Shown: positions 1 through 11,787, counted from the stretch's first letter. The stretch: 64,000 bases of DNA from Sweltsa coloradensis (GCA_024449915.1 JAMZAV010004984.1:26396-90395), one strand, 5' to 3'. The notes: generated by a model from the sequence alone, not told the origin. Numbers and translations are program-made.

Positions 1-25
1 GGACTCAGAAAGTCACAATTGGAGC

Positions 26-1125
26 CTACAAGTCACAATATCTAGGCTGGGAGGGCTGGTCTAAACCAGCAGCAGGGTCCTTGGCAACCAGGGGCTGAGT
101 GTCTAACTGAAGCATCTTTGTAGAGTGGGATGGAAGCTTTAAGACAGATGATTCTGATACCTGGTCCATATCTTGATTTAGTAGCCCGGGTGTCATAGCA
201 AATAGGACTGGATCAACTGGAGACGTTGTGCCTGCAGCGTTAGGATTGGCTGCAGACATGATGGTAGTCACATCGGGATTGGATAGAGACGATGTTGCGA
301 TAGGCCAGGTGGGCGACTCTTCTAGGCTTACAGAAGGTTCCTTGGTAGCCATCAGGATTACCGGAGAGATTGGCTTTGCAGGTGGATCGTGAGCTAGCAT
401 CGTTGATGGCAAGTTTTTCAGTGGTTTATTTTTCAGGTGCTGGATTTGCGGGTGGAAGGGCCGCCATGTAACTGTGGTGCAAATTTCCTCAATCATGTTG
501 TGGATTTTGAGACTGCCTGAGTTGTTAGGTTGTAATCCGTCAATGGAGATGTCGGCGTCAGTTAACCACATGGCTGATTGGACGTATACTGCTCCAAGTT
601 CTCGGCATGCCCATTTGATAGCCTCGTTGGCGTTGTCAATAATTTGATTTTTTATATCGCTTCTATAGAATAAGCTAATGTATACGATAATTGCGTTGGG
701 AAACGATTTTTGCGTTGTATATGTATTAACTGGTACACCTGATCCAATATTCTGTTGGTCTCCATCTTATGAAGCAAATTCATACCACAGTGAAGAATCA
801 CTGTCGCAACTTTTGGATCGGGGACACGGTTGTAGATGGACTTATGAAGTTGGTGAAGTTGAACACCTGCATGAATTTCTTGTGTGTAGTGTCTATTGGG
901 TTTTGGCTTGAGGAATTTGCAACCAGCAAACATGGAATCACTTATCACTATGTTATTGGACTTCTTTAATGAGTTGATGAATGTTGGCTTGGACTCATTT
1001 GGCCTAAGCACTTTCTGCTTGAGAGTGGTTAAAGTAAGGATGGGTATCGATGTGTTTGGTATTTGTGGGAATGTCCAAAAGGGGTTGAATGGGTGGTCTA
1101 GGCTTTGGAGTTCCTCAAAAGTCAT
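26..1125 (-). pseudogene. SGNH-hydrolase-like ORF, probably retroelement ORF1, frameshifted
   Basis: Two minus-strand open segments (1125 to 652 and 571 to 26) form one degraded reading frame. A frameshift near 695-710 breaks it; past that point the other frame continues smoothly into the second segment. Visible SGNH/GDSL blocks are VISDSM (nucleophile block, SDS in place of GDS), IHAGV (second block Gly), VILHCGMNLL (third block Asn) and DGLQPNNSG (last block Asp, with Gln where the catalytic His normally sits). The C-terminal ~120 residues are Pro/Ser/Thr-rich and look disordered. SGNH (esterase) domains are known in ORF1 of CR1/L2-like non-LTR retrotransposons, and a lone intron-free copy among repeats fits that. 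A degraded host or other mobile gene is the alternative. The Met codon at 1123-1125 lies one base from a GC-rich tandem array (1127-1465), on its upstream side. Family call fairly sure, element class unsure. Confidence 0.55.
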
Positions 1126-1126
1126 G

Positions 1127-1465
1127 TCCTGCAGGGCGCGTACTGGCGAGGCACTGCTGTCAACCGTACAGACGGGTAACGGGCATGTATCAACATATCC
1201 TGCAGGGCGCGTACTGGCGAGGTACTGCTGTCAACCGTACAGACGGGTAACGGGCATGTATCAACGTATCCTGCGGGCGCTACTGGCGAGCACTGCTGTC
1301 AACCGACAGAGGGGTACCGGGCATGTATCAAAAATCCTGCAGGGCGGTACTGGCAGGCACTGCTGTAACCGACAGAGGTCCCGGGCAGTATCAACGTTCC
1401 TGGGGGGCGCGTATGGCGAGGTAGCTGAAACCGTACGACGGGTAAGGGCATGTATCAACGCATCT
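1127..1465. repeat. GC-rich ~71-bp tandem array, about 5 copies
   Basis: Copies start with tcctgc(ag)ggcg at 1127, 1198, 1269, 1335 and 1398. The first two are almost identical at 71 bp; the later three carry small deletions (66, 63 and ~67 bp). The unit is CpG-rich in an otherwise AT-rich region. It abuts the ATG of the SGNH-like ORF on that ORF's 5' side. Confidence 0.85.
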
Positions 1466-2321
1466 ACAAATTTTTGCTAAAACACTTGATATCTTTGGAA
1501 ACTCGTGCCGCGAAGAGCCTTCCTAAAGCAGGGGAAACAAACGGATTTGTATTGGGTTCCCCCATAAGTACTCCTTAACATGGAAGGAAAAAATTTTAGC
1601 TTTTAAAATTTTTTTTCTTTTTTATTATTTTTTATTTTTTTTAAAATTTTAAAGTGCCCCCATTTCGTTAAAACGTATGAAAACGGTTCGCCGTTTTTTT
1701 TTACCTTTAAATATCAATATCGTGGTACTTTTAAAAAAAAAACCAAAAAAGATTTAATGTCTCAACATTTTAGATATTAAATTATTGTTTATTTATTAAA
1801 ATAATTTTAAATTTTTTATTTTTAATTAATATTTTAATTTGGAGAGTATGGCCGTTTAAACCGGAGGTTTTGGGTTCGAACCCAGTCGGGGGGAAACTTT
1901 TACGACGATTGCTACGATTTAAAAATAATAATAATAATTAATATTATTTTTTTGTTATTTTTATTTTTAATTTTTGATTCATATCAAAATTTTCGTTTAA
2001 AGTTTGTCCCACTTTTTATTATTTTTATTATATTTAAATTTTTATTTTATTTTATTATTATTTTATATTTTAAAACTGAAACTGGGCTTCCTGTATATCT
2101 TGAAAACTAAATATAATTTAGATTTTGAACGACGGACTGGGGCAGAAAAATGGGGCTAGTTGAACTCAGAACACTGTTTAAACTTTTTTTTCAAATCATT
2201 TTTTTTTTAAAATAATATTATAATAACAGCTAAAAATTAAAAAAAATATATTTTCCAATGTCTACTTATCAAAAATTTCCTGCACCAAAAAAAGAAACTT
2301 TGGGAAACCATATTTAAATTA
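1466..2321. other. AT-rich spacer, no gene seen
   Basis: Poly-A/T rich low-complexity DNA with many short homopolymer runs. Apart from the tRNA-like fragment at 1845-1930 I see nothing recognisable. Confidence 0.6.
1845..1930 (+). repeat. tRNA-like repeat fragment (family T1)
   Basis: Contains a B-box-like core (gggttcgaaccc) followed by cagtcggggggaaacttttacgac, nearly matching the segment after the B box of the copy at 34120-34230. The A-box half is decayed. Not a functional tRNA. Confidence 0.55.
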
Positions 2322-2641
2322 CTAGCAAAAAGCTTAATCCCGTCGCGTTGATGGGTGAGCTTTTTTAAGTTTTAGTTTGCGTGGTATTTTTACTTATCAA
2401 TGCCTTTGAACGCATTGTTGGGGTTTTTAAAAACCTTTTTTTCTATGGATTCTGGGTATTTTTATCAAAAATTTTTTTTTTAAAAAGCAATACAAAAACA
2501 TTACCCTTAAGTAATGGAAATATGAACGTTTAAGCACCAACCGTTTGGTCAGAATCGGACCCAAAAGTCACGAAAATATCGCACTAAAAATCAAAAAAAT
2601 TTTAAAAGTACGAATTTATGAGAAATTTTTTTTCGATTGTA

Positions 2642-3451
2642 TCAGGTTCACTATGTATTTTGTGGGGTTTTTTTTTGGGGATTTTCAAAGTGCCATATTT
2701 TTGGAAAAACTTGAAACGTCAGGAAATTTAAAAACCATGTTAACATTTGCTCAGATGTTCATTAGCCGCCATTTTGGATAACAAAATGGCCGACCGAAAA
2801 ATATTAATTTAACTATGTCTCGGCTTCCAAGATAGGGAAATTCATATAAAATTCTTAAAGGTTTTTTAACACCAAGAAAATTAAAAACAAAGTTAAAATT
2901 TGTAAATATGCAGCACGGCTGCCATTTTTAATTTAAACTATGGCTGACCCTAAAATACAAATTTCACTATAATTAAGCTTCCAATTGACATAGATAGTTC
3001 ATGTTTGTTGTTACTACAATGTATTTACACCAGCAATATATTATTAAATGTTTACATTTGCATAGATGCCTTATGGTCGTTTTTTTGGACTTTAAAAATT
3101 GGCGACCAGAAATAAAACTTGCTTGATAGCCCGACATGTAATTGTCTAAGAATGTTGGTGAAAAAGGCTCTTCATTTGAGTTAATATCATAAATAACCAT
3201 AAATCCCTACTAAAAATTGCTTACATGCCCATATCGCCGCCATTTTGGATTTTAAAATGACCACCGTCAAACGAGAATTTCATGATATCTCGGCTTCCAA
3301 GTGACAAAGAAGGTAAATGTTAGATTCTTCTTCTATGTTATAACATCAGGGAAATGGAATTTATATTTAAATTGGCATGACAAGCCAATTGTGTTGCCAT
3401 GGCCGCCATTTTGGATTTAAAAATGGCGTCCAATACGTATGAATAACGTAA
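2642..3451 (+). repeat. Left inverted arm, five to six diverged ~155-bp modules
   Basis: The motif gccgccattttggat with a downstream aaaatggc forms an imperfect palindrome at 2765, about 2918, 3069, 3235 and 3402, with a weaker one near 3523 just past the arm. Spacing is about 150-167 bp. Around most motifs there is a cggcttccaagtgacat-like block and a taacaccaagaa or taacatcaggaa block, so the arm is a decayed tandem array. The motif resembles the YY1 site core. Confidence 0.7.
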
Positions 3452-3702
3452 ATCTCTCTTTGTACGTTTTAAAATCTGGAATATATTAATCTACGCCTGC
3501 ATCTACATAGATTACTCTGAAGCTGGCACTTTGAATTAAAAATGGCCTCCCTTTATCATCAAAATTTTAAAGAACAAGCATATGTTTCAACATCAAGAAA
3601 AGGAATCTTGATGTTTACATATTTTGCACAGTTCATTTAAAGTGATGATTTCATTTTGTCGGACTACTGGAATTTACAAATGATTGGATTAATATAAAAT
3701 AC

Positions 3703-3811
<109 letters not shown>

Positions 3812-4007
3812 TAATTTTTAGTAGTTTAGTGGTAGTTGAATTTATTTGTAGCACAAAAGTAAGGAGAATGAAATGTAAGGTACTGATCGCAGTATTTTTA
3901 CAGTCATACTTTTCAGAAGTTAAAAGCTATGAATTATATTTTAAGTATATGTGAAATTATGAAATTATTTGCATTGAGAAAACATTATCTTCTTTATCTT
4001 CATTACA

Positions 4008-5450
4008 CTAGACCTCATCTTCATCACTGTCACTGTCAGCAATAACAATGCTGCCGTCATCGTCATTTTCGCATTCGGTGTCCCACAATCAAAGTTCTGT
4101 ACATGGTAAGTTATTCTTTCTCTACATGAACATCTTGCGTGGAGCAGTTGGTTTTGCATTGGCATCTGACCAACTCGATGATAGCCGGTGGTGCTGAAGA
4201 ACCTTTGTAGTAACTGGCAGCATCTCCATCTGTATCCTTACAGTTACTGAATTTTGAGGGGTCATAAGCTGTTGCTGCATGACTGTGGCTTGACACCATA
4301 CCTGGCTTTGTATCTGCACGCGCTTGATGTGTTCTTCGAGTGCAAAAAATGTAGGTGGTAACTTCTTGCTTTCTCATTCTGCGAGTTGTTTGCAGAACAG
4401 ATGCCAACTTAGATCAGGTATGCTTCTGATGTAGAGACTTTTCGGACAGTACATTGAGCAAACAAAGTTTCCCAGTTTGTCTTTCACCTCCTACTGAAGA
4501 TCACCTTCCATGGACGGTTTCATCAGCGTTCAAGTACAGTTGAAACCATTTGGTGTAACCTATTCCTGAGAACTTCCCAACGTTGTCCGCTTCAGTGAAC
4601 GCGTGGAATATAGGTATAAAGCTTGCGCTTTGTCCGTGCCTAAAGCTCTCCTGATTGGTTCTATGTCCACCATACCGGATACACAGCTTGTCATAGTTTG
4701 CGAGAGCCAGAACCAAAATATCTGTATCAGGAGTGAAGAATATCAGTTCGTTGATATCAAATTCGTAATCCTTTCGTTGAAACTTTGTGCAAGATTTCTT
4801 ACTGTTTTGAGTATACCTACTTTTCCCGTCATTTTCTGGAGAAGAACCATTCCGTCAACAACGGTGATTCTCGGATTTGTTGATGAAAAGGGTCGTTGCA
4901 CACTGGTTCCTGGAGTTTCTGTCTGCCCATTGCTTTCGTCAGTATTTGCCAACTTCTGAAGATATTGTATCAGCTTATATTTGTCATTACGTGGAAACAT
5001 TGACCCATCTGGAGCAAAAAGTGCTCTCGGAGTTAATTTAAACTCAAAGTTACCAACAGTATTCTTTTGGTCAATATATCTCTGTTGGATCAGCTCAAAA
5101 CCATCAGGTGACCATATAGATTTTTGGTATATCGCAGTCGCAGGTCAACTGTCTAGTTACAAAGCTTTATCAATTGCTGTTTTGCTTCCAGACATGTACA
5201 TCTTGTTCTTTTTTTGACTGGGGCCCACAGGCTGACATCTCCATTGATGCGTTCAGGGACGTAGCTTAAATAAAGTTTCTAACCAGTTTCATCAGCATTC
5301 AAGAAATTCTGAACACACTCTTGTGGTACACATGCATTTGTGATGAACTTGTACAACATGTCCCTTTCAACAGCAATAGGACAGACGTTGCTGCAAGTCG
5401 GTAATTGGGCCACTGTCTGCTCTTCGTAAAGAATCCAATTTCTCTATGCC
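4008..5450 (-). pseudogene. Multicopy transposon-borne gene, PIN-like nuclease candidate with Cys-rich (CXC-like) C-terminus, broken
   Basis: Read from high to low coordinates, segments in different frames line up in order. They are YEEQTVAQLPTCSNVCPIAVE then NFLNADETG (about 5440-5280), NFEFKLTPRALFAPDGSMF (about 5060-4985), VVDGMVLLQKMT with NLAQSFNERI (4850-4750), LANYDKLC with FHAFTEADNVGKFSGIG (4716-4540), IIELVRCQCKTNCSTQ (4180-4125), and an acidic tail ending DSDEDEV and a stop at 4008. I recognise this as a family seen in many copies in invertebrate and fish genomes, usually annotated uncharacterised. In intact members the middle has EADT and SPDTDVLVL-type acidic motifs like those of PIN/FEN nucleases. 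Here that middle (between ~4750 and 4716) is deleted, so the nuclease assignment rests on recalled family features. At least four frameshifts or stops plus the deletion mean it is dead. Confidence 0.6.
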
Positions 5451-5571
5451 CTATTCACATCATGTAGCACCAACCTAAATGATTTGTGCAAATGAAAAGA
5501 TAAATTAATTTATTCTTATGTAAAAACTGCATGTTAAATCATCTATCAAAAACAAATAAAAGCTAAAATTC

Positions 5572-6393
5572 ACGTTATTCCTACTATCGGACGCCATTTT
5601 AAAATCCAAAATGGCGGCCATGGCAACACAATTGACTTGTCTGCAAATTTAAATATAAATTTCATCTTCCTGATGTTATAACATAGAAGAAGAATCTAAC
5701 ATTTACCTTCTATGTCACTTGGAAGCCGAGATATCATGAAATTCTCGTTTGACGGTGGTCATTTTAAAATCCAAAATGGCGGCGATATGGGCATGTAAGC
5801 AATTTTTAGTAGGGATTTATGGTTATTTATGATATTAACTCAAATGAAGAGCCTTTTTCACCAACGTTCTTAGACAATTACATGTCGAGCTATCAAGCAA
5901 GTTTTATTTCTGGTCGGCCATTTTTAAAGTACAAAAAAAACGACCATAGAGGCATCTTTGCAAATGTAAACATTTAATAATATATTGCTGGTGTAAATAC
6001 ATTGTAGTAACAACTAACATGAACTCTCTATGTCAATTGGAAGCTTAATTATAGTGAAATTTGTATTTTAGGGTCAGCCATAGTTTGAATTCAAAATGGC
6101 AGCCGTGCTGCATATTTACAAATTTTAACTTTGATTTTAATATTCTTGGTGTTAAAACATAGTAAGAGCATTTTATATGAACTTTCTATGTCACTTGGAA
6201 GCCGAGATATAGTTAAATTAATATTTTCGGGCGGCCATTTTGATTATCCAAAATGGCGGCCATACGAACATCTGAGCAAATGTAAACATGGATTTTTGAA
6301 TTTCTGACGTTTCAAGCTTTCCAAAAATATGCCACTTTGCTAATCTCCAAAAAAATCCTACGAAAGTCGTTTTTTACGACATAGTGAACCTGA
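5572..6393 (-). repeat. Right inverted arm, mirror copy of the left arm
   Basis: Reads on the minus strand as the left arm, including palindromic gccgccatttt modules at roughly 6230, 6072, 5919, 5757 and 5589. The three innermost modules are nearly identical to their left partners; the outermost 60 bp differ most. Confidence 0.8.
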
Positions 6394-6591
6394 CTATTGT
6401 ACCCAAAAACAATACACCTCTAAGTTCAAAGATTTCGAAGGTCCCCTCCAATTACGATCAAGATCGGATTTGCCGTTTGCCTGGTAGAGAGTTAACAAAC
6501 AGGCAAAAAACAAACAAACCAAAAAAGAAACACCCGAGCTTAATATATTGGGGGGTCGATGAAATTGAAGTCTTCGCTCCGCTCATCCAAC

Positions 6592-7295
6592 TTTGACCAA
6601 TTATCTTAAAAGTATAAAACAATAACATAATATTATTAAAACAATTATTGAATTATTATTATGTGCAATAATTAGGCACATTCACAAAAGGTATATTATA
6701 CTAATACAAGTCTTTTGTGGCACTTCCATTGTGTATGCCCCACATTATGTATAATTAAAAAAGTGATTAAAATAATTATTTCCTTACATTACGCTTTTAG
6801 ATTCAGGCCTGCACATTATTTATTTTGGTTTCACATCTAGTATAATAGTCTGACTGCTACACGAAATTACTTATGGATAATGCTTCTTTTTTTGTGTAAT
6901 CCAAGTATAGACCTTTATTATTTGGTTTTTCTTGTTCAGTATTCATGTAGACATAGCCATTTAGATAAAAAAAATCTGCTAAGTGTCGTATCTCACAAAT
7001 TTTAAATATAATATTTAAAACAAACAAGTTTATTGTATAGGCCTACTTTATAATTACAATGTTGTCTTTTTTGTAAATCCGATATACTTTCCCAGGTATT
7101 TGTGGAAGCATTTCTATGAAATTAATAATAGGATAATTAAAGTTCGCACCATAACCATATTAGTAACAGAAATAAAATAATAATGAACAAAACATATTAT
7201 TACTTTGAGTCGTAATCACATGTTACGTTTCGAACACACCGACCAAGGGCTAGACGCTTATATAAGCCAGCTAACGCACTCAGCTATTCATAGGT
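6592..7295. other. AT-rich spacer, nothing recognised
   Basis: No tandem structure, tRNA-like core or coding signal noticed. Confidence 0.5.
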
Positions 7296-7365
7296 GTGGT
7301 GTCCGAGTGGTGAAGGCGTGCGGCAGTGGAGCAAGGTATCTCGTGTTCGAATCCGACTAATGGCA
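7296..7365 (+). repeat. tRNA-Ser/Leu-like SINE head
   Basis: A-box-like tgtccgagtggtgaaggc resembles the D-arm of class II tRNAs, and B-box-like gtgttcgaatccgac follows after a longer-than-usual gap, as expected with a long variable arm. Acceptor ends do not pair well, so I call it a tRNA-derived repeat and not a tRNA gene. Body length downstream is unknown. Confidence 0.5.
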
Positions 7366-7539
7366 ATAAAATTTATCTCGTGTATATTCTGTCTACTAAC
7401 TTGTACTTGTAATTCCCCAGATGGTCTAAAATATGAAATTAGTAGCTCCCCTGAATCAAAAGTTATTAATTTTTTAATTCGTTCACTTATTGTATTAGAA
7501 AGCGCCAGCGTTTCTTCAAACATGGTTCTGGGCGAGTGC

Positions 7540-7860
7540 CTTTTTAATGCTGGGCGCGCGCCCGTGGAAGCCGTAGTGGCTACAAAAGTGAATGCATATA
7601 TGATGCTGGGCACGCGACCGCCCGAGACGCCGGGCGAGTGACTAATGCTGGGCATTCAGACTATGTACACCGTGAAGGTCGCGGCAAAAGATGCTGGCCC
7701 TTATAAGCACAAAGGGACATATTAATACTGGGCCGGTGCCGCGGACGACGTGCATGCCCGGTGCCGCGGACGACGTACCGGGCCGGTGCCGCGGACGACG
7801 TACCGGCCCTGACGTTCCGCCCCGGTGCCGCGAACCCCATACAGACGGGACCTAAGGCCA
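7540..7860. repeat. GC-rich degenerate minisatellite region
   Basis: A loose series of (g/a)atgctgggc motifs at about 7546, 7601, 7645, 7691 and (atactgggc) 7724 leads into three to four copies of ccggtgccgcggacgacgta between 7733 and 7840. Strongly CpG-rich against an AT-rich background. Confidence 0.7.
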
Positions 7861-8656
7861 CACCGGACCGGCACCGCTGGCATAGGAAGTTGGTAGGACA
7901 CTTTTTTACTGGCCCAGTACCATGTACACGGTACCTGCCCAGTACTGCTTGAGCCGGAAAATACGATACTGTCCTGGTACTGGGCACAGTTTTTGTGTTT
8001 GCTGGGAAGACAGTCCTTGGACATATCACACCCTCTGTCTAGATAGACACATGGGCCTCAATTCCTGTACATTTTGAGTTTCTACCATTACAACCTCAAG
8101 CTTGCCCTTTACCGGATACCCAGTGGCATAACTACAGGCACAGCGGGGTATCACATTCTTACAATGGGGGAGGCTCCCCAGACACTCCATTGTTCACAAT
8201 CCCGTACTTTACCCGGGAAATAGCGTTTACGTTTTACTTATTTTTTCATCACAGGAAAATAAATTCCAAAGAGATACACCTAAGCACAAAAATTACTTTC
8301 TAGCTTCTAGGTGATTTTGAAATAAATATAGGAACTTCCAATGTGTATATTAAATGATATCATCACATCGTGGAAGAGAAACAAACCGAAATTAATGTTA
8401 TCTGGCAAAGAATGGTGACTTTCTTATGTGCGTACGGTACTTGGCACTAGGCCCAAGTATGAGTACTAAAAGATATGTACGATGTTACTTGAGTACTTGA
8501 GTTATCTCAAGATGCAACAGCCAGCCATTAGACATGAATTTCACTACACTAATATTATTTAAAATACATATAAAGCAATATTACAAACATAACAGAAAAC
8601 AATACACTCAGAGGCAGTCACCCGTCGGGAACAAGGTAGCTGCCACTCCAGTTGCC

Positions 8657-8860
8657 GGGGGGGGGGGGGGGGGGTAAAGAGGATGAAATTAAGAAATATC
8701 AGAGATTAGATTAAAAAAAACACGCAGCAATTGAAAAGAGTACAAAAAAATGTTACTTCTCCCCCATGCTTGGTCCCTTTTTCGCCAGTTATGATTCTCC
8801 CCCCCCCCCCAACAAAATTCCTGGGTTCCTGGGGGGCCGGGGTGGGTTGGGGCCTGGGTT
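8657..8860. repeat. G-run and C-run low-complexity segment
   Basis: An 18-G run (8657-8674) and a 12-C run (8799-8810), then a G-rich stretch. Open frames here are low-complexity artefacts. Confidence 0.85.
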
Positions 8861-8892
8861 TTTAAGCAAGCCTGCTTTGAGGACATTATTAG

Positions 8893-9084
8893 TCAATGAT
8901 AGCAATTGTAATAAAAGTAAGCTTCGACTGGGGATCGAACCCAGAACCTCTGGCTTAACGCGCCATAGCTCTACCAGCTACTGAGACATAAGACACACCT
9001 TCATTAAACTGCTATTTGTTGTGACGGTTGACATCCATGATATGAATCGAACAGAAGACGCAATGTAGCTGTCATTACTGGAAA
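8893..9084 (-). repeat. tRNA-like repeat, family T1
   Basis: Minus strand reads an A-box half (tagctggtagagc), an anticodon-like stem tggc/gcca and a B box ggttctgggttcgatcc, then a tail with caattgctatca. About 100 bp upstream of the A box (9000-9084) also matches the copy at 33990-34230: cagtaatgacagc, tcttctgttcgatt, tcatggatgtcaac. Conserved sequence on both sides of the tRNA-like core means the repeat is longer than a simple tRNA-headed SINE. Confidence 0.7.
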
Positions 9085-9139
9085 CCTTATATTCAAACTA
9101 CCCAACTCATGGAAGATGAGAAGTGATTGGATTTGGGTC

Positions 9140-9292
9140 CATTAACTTGGCTCCCCCACATTGGAATTTCGAACCGAAAATAGTCTCATATTTTTGCACT
9201 AATTTTGCACTTTTTTGCACCCAAATCTAGATTTTTGCACCCCCACCGTTTCGCAGCATTTCACATTTCAAATTGGGGGAGCCAAGTTAATG
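9140..9292. mobile_element. Short MITE-like inverted-repeat element
   Basis: Ends cattaacttggctccccca and tgggggagccaagttaatg are inverted repeats of ~19 bp around ~115 bp. The interior has four ttttgcac motifs and shares gatttttgcacccc with the 174-bp satellite that begins just downstream. Confidence 0.6.
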
Positions 9293-9339
9293 CTTTTTTC
9301 AAAATCATTTTGGAGAAGTGGGACCGGGCTCAAAATAAG

Positions 9340-11780
9340 AAGCTAATTATGCACTCTTAAAATGACAAGTCCTGATTTTTGCACCCCTAAACTGTAGAAT
9401 ATACAGGGGGTGAAATATGGAATAAATTAGCAAATAAAAATTCGATTTCCAAAGTAGAGAAGTAAACGTTTTTATAAATGATGAAACGGAAGTCCAAAAA
9501 ACTGGACTCTTAATTAGCTGCTATAAATGCCTTCTCAAATAGCCAAGTGCTGATTTTTTCACCCCTAAACTATAGAATGTACAGGGAGGTGAAATAAAAA
9601 AATAAATAAAACAAATAATATTTCGAAATCCAAATAAAATAAAGTTTATCAAAATCATGTATCAGGAGTAAAAATTACTAGACTTAATTAGCTGCTATAA
9701 ATACTCTCTCAAATAACTAAGTGCTGATTTTTGCACCCCTAAACTACAGAATATACAGTGAGGTGAAATAAGATATAAATAAACAAATAATATTTCGAAA
9801 TCCAAATAAAGTATCGTTTATCAAAATCAAGTATCAGAGGTCAAAATTACTAGGCTCTAAATTATCTGCTATAAATACTCTCTCAAATAACCAAGTGCTG
9901 ATTTTTGCACCCCTAAACTATAGAATCTACAGTGAGGTGAAATAAGAAAAAAATAAACAAATAATATTTTGAAATCCAAATAAAGTATCGTTTATCAAAA
10001 TCAAGTATTAGAGGTCAAAATTACTAGGCTCTAAATAAGCTGCTATAAATACTCTCTCAAATAACCAAGTTCAAATTTCTGCACCCCTAAACTATAGAAT
10101 CTACAGTAAGGTGAAATAAGAAATAAATGAACAAATAATATTTCGAAATCCAAATAAAGTATCGTTTATCAAAATCATGTATCAGAAGTCAAAATTACTA
10201 GGCTCTAAATAAGCTGCTATAAATACTCTCTCAAATAACCAAGTGCTGATTTTTGCACCCCTAAACTATAGAACCTACAGTGAGGTGAAATAAGAAATAA
10301 ATAAACAAATAATATTTCGAAATCCAAATAAAGTATTGTTTATCAAAATCATATATCAGAAGTCAAAATTACTAGGCTCTAAATAAGCTGCTATAACTAC
10401 TTTCTCAAATAACCAAGTTCAAATTTCTGCACCCCTAAACTATAGAATCTACAGTAAGGTGAAATAAGAAATAAATGAACAAATAATATTTCGAAATCCA
10501 AATAAAGAATCGTTTATCAAAATCATGTATCAGAAGTCAAAATTACTAGGTTCTAAATAAGCTGCTATAAATACTCTCTCAAATAACCAAGTGCTGATTT
10601 TTGCACCCCTAAACTATAGAACCTACAGTGAGGTGAATGAAGAAATAAATAAACAAATAATATTTTGAAATCCAAATAAAGTCTCGTTTATCAAAACCAA
10701 GTATCAGAAGTCAAAATAAGTAAGCTGCTATAACTACTCTCTCAAATAACCAAGTTCAAATTTCTGCACCCCTTAACTATAGAATCTACAGTAAGGTGAA
10801 ATAAGAAATAAATGAACAAATAATATTTCGAAATCCAAATAAAGTATCGTTTATCAAAATCATGTATCAGAAGTCAAAATCACTAGGCTCTAAATAAGCT
10901 GCTATAAATACTCTCTCAAATAACCAAGTGCTGATTTTTGCACCCCTAAGCTATAGAATTTACGGTGAGGTGAAATAAGAAATAAATAAACAAATAATAT
11001 TTTGAAAACCAAATAAAGTCTCGTTTATCAAAACCAAGTATCAGAAGTCAAAATTACTAGGTTCTAAATAGGCTGCTATAAATACTCTCTCAAATAGCCA
11101 AGTACTGATTTTTGCACCCCTAAACTATAGAATCTACAGTGAGGTGAAATGAGAAATATATAAACAAATAATATTTCGAAATCCAAATAAAGATCGTTTA
11201 TCAAAATCATGTATCAGAAGTCAAAATTACTAGGCTCTAAATAAGCTGCTATAAATACTCTCTCAAATAACCAAGTGCTGATTTTTGCACCCCTAAACTA
11301 TAGAATCTACAGTGAGGTGAAATAAGAAATAAATAAACAAATAATATTTCGAAATCCAAATAAAGTATTGTTTATCAAAATCATATATCAGAAGTCAAAA
11401 TTACTAGGCTCTAAATAAGCTGCTATAAATACTCTCTCAAATAACCAAGTGCTGATTTTTGCACCCCTAAACTATAGAACCTACAGTGAGGTGAATGAAG
11501 AAATAAATGAACAAATAATATTTTGAAATCCAAATAAAGTATCCTTTATCAAAATCATGTATCAGAAGTCTAAATTTCTAGGCTCTAAATTAGCAGCTAT
11601 AAATTCTCTCTCAAATGGCAAAGTACTGATTTTTGCACCCCTTAACTGTAGAATCTACAGTAAGATGAAATATTAAATAAATAAACAAATAATAATTTGA
11701 AATCCAAAGAAGGATCGTTTATTAAAATACTGTATTAGAAGAAAAAATTACTAGGCTCTTAATTAGCAACTGTAAATGCT
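9340..11780. repeat. 174-bp satellite array, 14 copies
   Basis: The gcacccc landmark recurs at about 9380, 9558, 9732, 9906, 10081, 10255, 10429, 10603, 10766, 10940, 11114, 11287, 11461 and 11635. Spacing is 173-178 bp with one 163-bp copy. Units are AT-rich and similar except at the edges, where the first and last are most diverged. Two variants (gctgatttttgcacccc and ttcaaatttctgcacccc) alternate from ~10071 to ~10940. Confidence 0.95.
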
Positions 11781-11787
11781 GGTGTTA

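Noticed and set aside
896..1480. 194-codon plus frame
   Set aside because: Shadow of the SGNH-like ORF and the GC-rich tandem array; product has no domain.
2973..3200. 75-codon minus frame, also present at ~5.8-5.9 kb
   Set aside because: Lies in the inverted arms of the transposon; duplication comes from the arms, not coding constraint.
7661..8029. 122- and 100-codon minus frames
   Set aside because: They cross the GC-rich minisatellite; low stop density is due to composition.
8128..8200. cagtggcataactacaggca as a transposon end
   Set aside because: Suggestive of common transposon termini but no inverse partner or target duplication found.
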